NCBI GenBank assembly: GCA_946481225.1
Contig: CAMLNJ010000123.1
Span: 1-7,728 of the forward strand
DNA: 7,728 nt
Direction: 5' to 3'
DNA from: an uncultured Verrucomicrobiota bacterium
GTDB lineage: Bacteria; Verrucomicrobiota; Verrucomicrobiae; Opitutales; Opitutaceae
Both the position numbers and the translations under genes were made by a program. Positions 1 to 6,117 of this stretch are shown piece by piece. Numbering within the stretch: the stretch's first letter is position 1; each line of letters begins with the position of its first letter. The notes beneath the pieces are model-generated. The model searched no databases and was not told where the DNA came from. It worked only from the letters and a program-made list of their open reading frames with translations.

Positions 1-620
1 GTCACCCAACCAGAGTGACGTTTATATGCGGTGGCGTAGACGGCCTTCATAGCCCCCCCGGCATCGGTGGTAACGATCGTGCCGGGGGTGCCAATACCGG
101 CGTCCGTAAAATACCGCTCAAAAAACAACAAGGTGCGGGCAGGCTCTTCGGCCAGTTGCATCGGGACTCTGTCCAAAGGGGCCAAGTTGGTTGGCATGCG
201 GCTCCATGGGCGAACGAACGCATAAGAGAAATACTCCGGGGTATTACGTCCCGCTTTGAACGCGGGGTCGGCAAGATTCGGGAGAGAAGGGCAATCCCCG
301 AAGCTGGCAAAATCACGGTTCACTTTAAAATAAGCCTTATAAGGATTTGGGCTTTCCACGCTTATCTGCGTCCACGGAACCCCGCCGTCGGGTTTAGAAA
401 TATAATAGACGCCTCGGTTATCAGCCGCATAGGCGTTAACCGCGGTAGCCCAAGCACGCAGATTAGCCACGCACTGAGAACTCTTCGCCTTTTCTCGAAC
501 AGAACCGACGGTCGGAATAAGAATCGCCGCCAAAATTCCAATGATGGCGATGACGGTGAGCAGCTCGATCAGGGTAAATGCCGCGGCGCTCCGACGCGGA
601 CCGTTGGTGGACGATTTCAT
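1..620 (-). CDS. Prepilin-like protein (type II secretion/type IV pseudopilin N-terminus), 3' end outside window
   Basis: The minus frame starting ATG at 618-620 is open for 206 codons to the left edge. A short basic leader (residues 1-14) precedes the class III signal FTLIELLTVIAIIGILAAIL from residue 15. The predicted prepilin-peptidase cut is A14|F15, with Ala instead of the classic Gly at -1, and E19 is the conserved Glu5 of the mature protein. The hydrophobic helix would hold it in the inner membrane before assembly. The body is Tyr/Pro-rich, with Cys50 and Cys110. The last visible residues, RHSGWV (201-206), look like the start of the H-X9-DG C-terminal motif of Verrucomicrobia/Planctomycetes/Lentisphaerae proteins, so probably only a few dozen residues are missing. 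No Shine-Dalgarno site is seen before the ATG. Codons are more A/T-ending than in the neighbours (residues 91-100: eight of ten end in A or T). Family is clear; the exact role (pilus, secretion or surface protein) is not. Confidence 0.88.
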   Translation of the reverse strand, partial: MKSSTNGPRRSAAAFTLIELLTVIAIIGILAAILIPTVGSVREKAKSSQCVANLRAWATAVNAYAADNRGVYYISKPDGGVPWTQISVESPNPYKAYFKVNRDFASFGDCPSLPNLADPAFKAGRNTPEYFSYAFVRPWSRMPTNLAPLDRVPMQLAEEPARTLLFFERYFTDAGIGTPGTIVTTDAGGAMKAVYATAYKRHSGWV

Positions 621-990
621 TTTTAGGAAGGTAAGATTGAAGCACATCCGATGATCTGTCCGTGGGCGCGCCGTCGGTAAACGGGCGCACGCGAGAAGAG
701 GGGCGGGGTGCAAAGGGGGTAAATTCTGCGACGTGCCCATGTTCATCCTCGAATCGGTCGAAGGGTAAGCCGGGACAAATCTTACAGTCCGCTTTAACGT
801 AAAACACATCCTTAGTCCCTAATGCTAAAAAGATTAAACGTTCGATGCGCAGAACCACTCCCGGCCCCATTAGCTCGTGGCGATGCCACCCGTTCGGTTC
901 TTCGCCCGCGCCGACGGCGCCAAGCGCTTACCACTCGCCGGCTTATCGGGTAATCCACCAAACCGGCTGCGCTCCTCAAACGAACGAAAA
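621..990. other. Intergenic stretch without a supported gene
   Basis: About 370 bp separate the prepilin-like gene from the 3' end of tRNA-His. Open frames exist here, but they are either shadows running into the prepilin or tRNA, or have no recognisable domain. A locally AT-richer patch near 780-845 (for example aaaaagattaaacg at 829-842) is the best place for a promoter of the minus-strand prepilin-like gene, yet no convincing -35/-10 pair was found. The right part holds small GC-rich inverted repeats such as GCGCC-gac-GGCGC near 910-925, of doubtful meaning. Confidence 0.5.
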
Positions 991-1068
991 TGGGGCGGCC
1001 AACGGGATTCGAACCCGCGACCCCAAGAATCACAATCTTGTGCTCTAACCAACTGAGCTATGGCCGCC
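991..1068 (-). tRNA. tRNA-His (anticodon GTG)
   Basis: Read on the minus strand this folds as a complete cloverleaf. The acceptor is GCGGCCA paired with TGGCCGC. The D arm has GCTC/GAGC, and the anticodon stem CAAGA/TCTTG closes the loop TTGTGAT. The anticodon GTG is the complement of 1031-1033. The T arm is GCGGG-TTCGAAT-CCCGT. The CCA end is encoded (991-993). The tRNA-His hallmark is present: an extra 5' G (G-1, at 1068) faces C73, the identity pair for histidyl-tRNA synthetase. The gene reads the His codons CAC and CAU. It stands alone in this window, with a short T run (complement of 987-990) directly after CCA. Confidence 0.97.
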
Positions 1069-1082
1069 GTAAGGAGGGGCAA

Positions 1083-1111
1083 GACGCTCAGGAGCGAAAC
1101 GCGTCTGTCAA
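1083..1111 (-). promoter_or_regulatory. Possible tRNA-His promoter (good -35, poor -10)
   Basis: A perfect TTGACA hexamer lies on the minus strand at 1106-1111, and the place for a -10 at 17 bp spacing is 1083-1088. That would start transcription roughly 5-10 bases before the tRNA. The hexamer at the -10 position (AGCGTC) does not match TATAAT, so the call rests on the -35 sequence and its distance. A small inverted repeat (AGACGC 1082-1087, GCGTCT 1101-1106) overlaps the spacer. Confidence 0.25.
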
Positions 1112-1172
1112 CCCTTCTTCTGCAATCATGGACATTGCCGCCCTGGCGACGATCTTCCGAGGTTCAACGGCC

Positions 1173-2045
1173 ATGTTCGCCCTGAAGAAAATCCTCGGCC
1201 ACCTCCTCATGCCCCTCCCGCTCGCGCTCGCGCTTTTCACGATCGGTCTGTGGCTGCTTGTTCGCGGCGGAAAGGCGCGCAGGCGCGCGGCGGCGGCTCT
1301 GGCGCTCTCGCTCGGATGGGCCATCCTTGCCGTCGGCGGAAACCGCGGCGTCTCCGCCGCGCTGACTTCGTCGTTAGAAAACCACTACAAACCCGCGCCG
1401 TCGTCGGCGTCGGCCCCGGCGGCCGCCGCAAACGCGCGGGAGCCCTCGGCCCCTCCCGCGGAGGCGTGGCCGCCCGGTCTCGCCGACGCCGGCTTCGTGG
1501 CCGTGCTAGGCGGCGGGCACGGCGACGCAAGCTCGCTCTCCGCCGGGCAGCGCCTCAGCCCTTCCGCACGGGCCCGCCTCATGGAGGGGATCCGCCTCGC
1601 GCTCGCGCTCCCCGGAGCCTGGCTGGTCGTGTCCGGGCCGCGGGCCGGCTTCGATACGCGGGAGACCGAAACCTCGCCGCCCACCCACGCGCGCGTGCTG
1701 GCCGACGCGGCGGTCGAGTCGGGCTTCCCGCGGGAACGCATCGTCGAAATCGACACCGCTCGCGACACCGCCGAGGAGATCGCCGCGCTGCGCCGTCTCG
1801 CGGGCGAAGAAAACGTCGCGCTCGTCACCTCGGCCTGGCACCTGCCGCGCGCCATGAAGCTGGCGCATGCGGAAGGCCTCGCCGCCTTCCCCTGCCCGTC
1901 GGACTACCTCGGAAGCCGCAACGCGCGGACGGATTTCCTCGATTGGCTGATTTGGGACGCCGACTCGCTGACGGGCACGACACGCGCCTGGCGCGAATAC
2001 CTCGGCCAAGCCTGGGCCTCCCTCGTGGCCTGGTGGCGCCGCTGA
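1173..2045 (+). CDS. elyC: ElyC/YdcF-like DUF218 envelope biogenesis factor
   Basis: A 290-residue inner-membrane protein of the DUF218 (SanA/YdcF/ElyC) family. The N-terminus MFALKKILGHLLMPLPLALA closely resembles the start of E. coli ElyC, with membrane helices near residues 12-30 and 38-55. Next comes an Ala/Pro/Ser-rich linker (about 73-103) that is longer than I recall for E. coli ElyC, then the DUF218 domain (about 107-285). Its motifs are VLGGGH 111-116, VSGP 153-156, DTARDTAEE 194-202 and VTSAWHLPRA 218-227. ElyC is known from E. coli as a factor for peptidoglycan and undecaprenyl-phosphate-dependent envelope synthesis; the biochemical activity of the family is not settled. The start at 1173 was chosen because it reproduces the ElyC N-terminus and has GAGG about 10 bases upstream. 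An in-frame ATG at 1128 has no such site, and further upstream the frame runs into the antisense of the tRNA. Family is sure; orthology to ElyC rather than another DUF218 member is likely. Confidence 0.85.
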   Translation: MFALKKILGHLLMPLPLALALFTIGLWLLVRGGKARRRAAAALALSLGWAILAVGGNRGVSAALTSSLENHYKPAPSSASAPAAAANAREPSAPPAEAWPPGLADAGFVAVLGGGHGDASSLSAGQRLSPSARARLMEGIRLALALPGAWLVVSGPRAGFDTRETETSPPTHARVLADAAVESGFPRERIVEIDTARDTAEEIAALRRLAGEENVALVTSAWHLPRAMKLAHAEGLAAFPCPSDYLGSRNARTDFLDWLIWDADSLTGTTRAWREYLGQAWASLVAWWRR

Positions 2046-2047
2046 AC

Positions 2048-2075
2048 CCGGATTCCGCGATGATCGCGGATCCGG
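2048..2075. terminator. Hairpin between convergent genes, possible bidirectional terminator
   Basis: CCGGATTCCGCGA (2048-2060) pairs with TCGCGGATCCGG (2064-2075) through a 12-bp stem with one bulged T and a three-base loop TGA. It begins two bases after the stop codon of the elyC-like gene and lies about 50 bp past the stop of clpX, which converges on it. No T run follows on either strand, so it would be a weak or atypical intrinsic terminator, though it could also protect the mRNA 3' ends. Confidence 0.55.
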
Positions 2076-2125
2076 ATTGAAGCGAGCGCGACGGGAACGA
2101 AACCGCGACGCCTCGCGCGGGAAAA

Positions 2126-3490
<1,365 letters not shown>

Positions 3491-3613
3491 CGTGCCTTCA
3501 GCGTGGGCGCCGGCACGCCGGCAGGGAAGCCCGAAAGCAGGGTGAAATCCGCGCAGCCCGAGCGCTTCCGGAGAAGGACCGGGAGCGCCATCATGGCAGC
3601 CCCCGGGGCTCGT
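3491..3613 (-). promoter_or_regulatory. clpX leader region with a GC-rich hairpin
   Basis: This 123-bp gap between the stop of the FMN-enzyme gene and the clpX start must hold the clpX leader, and perhaps its promoter. It contains a repeated GCCGGC (3509-3514 and 3517-3522) that can fold as a short hairpin about ten bases upstream of the clpX ribosome binding site. Near the upstream gene's end lies AGCCCC-C-GGGGCT (about 3599-3611). No clear -35/-10 pair and no T run were seen, so terminator, promoter and attenuator roles are all open. Confidence 0.3.
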
Positions 3614-4723
3614 TTAGGGCATGCCCGGAAGGTGAAGGCGATCACGCGAGATTTCGGCGAGCGTCGCGCATCCGCACAACGCCATCGTCGCCTCCAGCTC
3701 GGCCCGCAGCAAATGCAACACGTGCGCGACCCCGAGCGCGCCCGCTGCGGCCAGGCCATGCACCACCGGCCGCCCCACCAGCACGGCGTTCGCGCCGAGC
3801 GCAAGGGCCTTGAACACGTCGCTCCCCCGGCGCACGCCGCCGTCGAGCAACACCGGCGCACGCCCGCCGACCGCCGCGACGACCTCGGGCAAGACGTCCA
3901 ACGTCGCCGGAAGCGTGTCGAGCGTGCGTCCGCCGTGGTTGGAAACGATCACGCCGTCGACGCCTTCCGCCAAAGCCCGGCGCGCGTCGTCTCCGCCGAG
4001 AATACCTTTCACCCACACCGGCCGACGGGTGATGGAACGCAGCCAAGCGAGATCCGCCCAAGTCGGCGCCGCGGCCGCGAGCGGACCGGCCAGCAGAGGA
4101 CTTTCCCCGACCGTCGCGGGGGCCGCGCCCGGAAGCGCCAGGCCACGCAGGTTCACCGCCTCCACTTCCTGCGGCAGCCGAAAGCCCGCACGCCACTCGC
4201 GATGCCGCACACCGCTGACCGGCGCATCCACCGTCACGACGAAAGCGCCGCAACCCGCCGCCTCCGCCCGGCGCACGAGGCGCTCGAGAAACGGGCGGTC
4301 CGGGTAAAGATAAAGCTGCATCCACCACCCGGCGCCAAACCGGCCCGCGACGTCCTCGAGGGGCTGGCTCGCCTGCGCGCTCACGACCAATCCGGCCCGC
4401 GCGGCCGCCGCGCCGAGCGCCGTCGCCCGCTCCCCCTCGGGATGCGCCAGCCGTTGATAAGCGACGGGCGCCACGAAAATGGGATGCTCCCAAATCCGCC
4501 CGGCCAACTCCACCCGCGTATGCCCGCCCGCGAGCGGCACGAGCACGCGCGGGCGCAAACGCACCCGATCAAACGCCGCCCGATTTTCCCGCAGGGTAAT
4601 TTCATCCGCCGCACCGCCCGCCAAATAAGCCCAGGCCGCGGCCTCCACTCGTTCGCGCGCCAACGGCTCGTAATCCGTCACGGAAACGATCTCGGGAGGA
4701 ATGTGGGCAAGGGGCGGCGACAT
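3614..4723 (-). CDS. FMN-dependent alpha-hydroxy-acid oxidase/dehydrogenase (lactate/glycolate oxidase family)
   Basis: A complete 369-residue TIM-barrel flavoenzyme, the usual length for the family. These enzymes oxidise an L-alpha-hydroxy acid to the keto acid through FMN and pass electrons to O2 or another acceptor. The catalytic set appears intact: Y33 (YLAGGAADE), Y138 (QLY), D166 (TVDAPVSGVR), K239 (WVKGIL), and H263 with R266 in SNHGGRTLD. The FMN-phosphate segments DGGVRRGSDV and NAVLVGRP follow. There is no signal peptide or membrane segment, so it should be cytoplasmic. Substrate (lactate, glycolate, mandelate or a larger hydroxy acid) cannot be told from the sequence. The motif APVAYQRLAHPEGE resembles soluble oxidase-type members. 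The gene starts 21 bp after the stop of the TPR gene on the same strand, so the two are probably one operon. No Shine-Dalgarno site is visible, and coupling to the upstream gene is plausible. The N-terminus aligns with the glycolate oxidase start, supporting this ATG. Confidence 0.93.
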   Translation of the reverse strand: MSPPLAHIPPEIVSVTDYEPLARERVEAAAWAYLAGGAADEITLRENRAAFDRVRLRPRVLVPLAGGHTRVELAGRIWEHPIFVAPVAYQRLAHPEGERATALGAAAARAGLVVSAQASQPLEDVAGRFGAGWWMQLYLYPDRPFLERLVRRAEAAGCGAFVVTVDAPVSGVRHREWRAGFRLPQEVEAVNLRGLALPGAAPATVGESPLLAGPLAAAAPTWADLAWLRSITRRPVWVKGILGGDDARRALAEGVDGVIVSNHGGRTLDTLPATLDVLPEVVAAVGGRAPVLLDGGVRRGSDVFKALALGANAVLVGRPVVHGLAAAGALGVAHVLHLLRAELEATMALCGCATLAEISRDRLHLPGMP

Positions 4724-4744
4724 GACGAAAAAGTTGACCGAGGC

Positions 4745-6046
4745 TCAGGCCCTGCGCGCGCCTTGGCGATGCGCCTTCCGCCACCCGGCCAACTGGTCGG
4801 CCAGCACGCCTAGCTCCAGCAGGCGCGCACGGGGTTCCCGGCCACGCTCGTCGAGCAGCTCCGCGAAACCGGTGCGCAGGATCTCCTGACTCGCGAGCTC
4901 CACCGCCACTCCTGCCGTTTCGAGACGCTCCGCGTCGCGCCCATCCACGTTTCGCCGCAGAAACCCGCCCAAACTTTGCGGAGCCCGCGTCCGGAACCAC
5001 CACGCCCCAAATTCAAACAAGCGCGCCGCCTCCCGGGAGCCCGCGCCGCCTCCGCCCCACGCCGCATAGTCAGCCAATCCGGCGTCGATTTGCGCAAACA
5101 GCTCCGCTTCCTCGGCAGGCGCCAGCGTTTCCCCCGCCGCCAGTCGGTTCCCCTGCGCGACACACAACGCGTGACGCGCCCGCAGTCCCGCCTCCAGCGC
5201 CACCGCGTCCCGCCTCGCCTCCGGTCCCACCGCGCGGATCGCTTCCCGCAAAGCATCATGCGCTCCCACCGCGTCCCCGGTCGAGCCGCACCAAGCGGAG
5301 CGGTTGAGCCAGGCGCCGGCGAGATTCCGGCGCGCCGCCGCCAAGCCGCCTTCCGCCGCCACCGCGAGCTCGGGCATCGCCCGCGTCAGGCAACGCCCCT
5401 CCTCGGCGAGGCCCGCCGCCCCCGGAAAGGCGAGTCGCGCCGCCGCCGCGCGATTCAACCATGCCGCCCCGATCAGCGCCCGCCGCTCCGCCCCACCCCC
5501 GCTACCATCCCCGCCCGCCTCGTCGCGCCCGCCCACCTCGACCGCGACGCCGCCCGAACCTGCGGCGATCGCCAAAGCCTCGTCGTAACTCCGCACCGCC
5601 TCGCGGGCGGATTCGTGACTCCCCAGCGCCAAAAGCGCGTTGCCCCGATTCATCCAGAGCAGGGATCGCAAACGCCCCGCCCGGCCCCCTCCCCCGCCGA
5701 CGCCACCCCTGCCAGCCTCGTCGGCCGCGCCGGTCTCCTCCACCCGCGCGACACCCAAGGCCGCCAAGCCCGCCTCGTGACTTCGCGCCGCCTCCGACAA
5801 TTGCCCCACGCTTCGGCCCGATTCCAAAATCTGCCCACGACGCAACCACACGCCGGCGCGAGTTTCCCCGCTTTGCTCCATAAGCACCGCCAACGCCGCG
5901 TCGCACAAACTCACCGCCTCCGCGACACAAAGAGGCCCGCCCCGCCGCCACCGCTCCTCCGCCTGCGCCAGCAAACACCGGCCCTTCACCTCCGACGAGA
6001 CAGAGAACGACGTGCCGACACTTGAGACAGGTTCTCGCTTATTCAT
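4745..6046 (-). CDS. TPR-like helical protein of unknown function
   Basis: A 433-residue, Ala/Arg/Glu/Gly-rich protein with no signal peptide or membrane segment. I do not recognise a named family, but it has tetratricopeptide-like character. A tryptophan motif recurs four times: WLRRG (W67), WMNRG (W131), WLNRA (W196) and WLNRS (W246). The best unit is 131-160, with WMNRGNALLALG followed by SYDEALAI, a near-canonical TPR. The units are 64, 65 and 50 residues apart and are interrupted by glycine-rich inserts (about 111-124, 163-187 and 331-336). The C-terminal third (about 300-433) is helical-looking without clear repeats. TPR proteins usually act as protein-binding scaffolds. The gene is the first of a probable operon with the FMN enzyme and is divergent from the siderophore receptor, so it may be iron-controlled. 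No Shine-Dalgarno site is seen before the ATG at 6044-6046, and later in-frame starts are possible. Real coding is supported by the spaced internal repeats and tight packing with the next gene. Confidence 0.78.
   Translation of the reverse strand: MNKREPVSSVGTSFSVSSEVKGRCLLAQAEERWRRGGPLCVAEAVSLCDAALAVLMEQSGETRAGVWLRRGQILESGRSVGQLSEAARSHEAGLAALGVARVEETGAADEAGRGGVGGGGGRAGRLRSLLWMNRGNALLALGSHESAREAVRSYDEALAIAAGSGGVAVEVGGRDEAGGDGSGGGAERRALIGAAWLNRAAAARLAFPGAAGLAEEGRCLTRAMPELAVAAEGGLAAARRNLAGAWLNRSAWCGSTGDAVGAHDALREAIRAVGPEARRDAVALEAGLRARHALCVAQGNRLAAGETLAPAEEAELFAQIDAGLADYAAWGGGGAGSREAARLFEFGAWWFRTRAPQSLGGFLRRNVDGRDAERLETAGVAVELASQEILRTGFAELLDERGREPRARLLELGVLADQLAGWRKAHRQGARRA
6023..6037. promoter_or_regulatory. 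Possible secondary Fur-box-like site, inside the 5' end of the TPR gene
   Basis: TGAGACAGGTTCTCG matches the classical Fur pattern TGAGAATGATTCTCA at 11 of 15 bases by my count. It lies just after the start codon of the minus-strand TPR gene. Alone it would be weak; its value comes from being in line with two more sites at about 30-bp steps. Confidence 0.25.
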
Positions 6047-6052
6047 TGAAAT

Positions 6053-6067
6053 TGAGACCCAATCTTA
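6053..6067. promoter_or_regulatory. Possible weak Fur-box-like site in the divergent region
   Basis: TGAGACCCAATCTTA matches the Fur pattern at about 10 of 15 bases, mainly in its left half. Its extended left arm ATTGAGAC (6051-6058) is an exact inverted copy of GTCTCAAT at 6095-6102. It is positioned 30 bp from the site at 6023 and 33 bp from the site at 6086. Confidence 0.2.
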
Positions 6068-6085
6068 AAAAGAACCTTGCATCAA

Positions 6086-6100
6086 TGAGAAAGAGTCTCA
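6086..6100. promoter_or_regulatory. Candidate Fur box before the siderophore receptor
   Basis: TGAGAAAGAGTCTCA has perfect TGAGA/TCTCA arms and matches the 7-1-7 Fur pattern TGAGAATGATTCTCA at 13 of 15 bases by my count. It sits 18 bp upstream of the ATG at 6118 of the TonB-dependent receptor and immediately overlaps the alternative ATG at 6085. It is about 40 bp upstream of the divergent TPR gene. Iron-bound Fur sitting here would block transcription of the receptor and perhaps of the TPR/FMN-enzyme operon. No clear sigma-70 promoter could be placed beside it. Confidence 0.45.
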
Positions 6101-6117
6101 ATCGCTCTTCGACCGTC

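Noticed and set aside
463..870. A 135-codon minus-strand frame starting in the intergenic region and running into the prepilin-like gene.
   Set aside because: Its last part is the prepilin gene read in another frame. The first part shows no domain, and the prepilin start with its FTLIELL signal is unambiguous.
891..990. Possible rho-independent terminator downstream of tRNA-His.
   Set aside because: Only a four-T run follows CCA and no stable hairpin precedes it other than the tRNA itself. The GCGCC/GGCGC inverted repeat further on has no T run.
990..1172. An upstream extension of the elyC-like frame starting at 990.
   Set aside because: It would encode the antisense of tRNA-His. The ElyC-like N-terminus begins at 1173.
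4976..6025. A 349-codon plus-strand frame opposite the TPR gene, the only real competitor for that region.
   Set aside because: It is Arg/Pro/Gln-rich without repeats or motifs. The minus-strand frame has spaced W-L/M-N/R-R repeats, canonical TPR spacing and operon-like packing with the FMN-enzyme gene.
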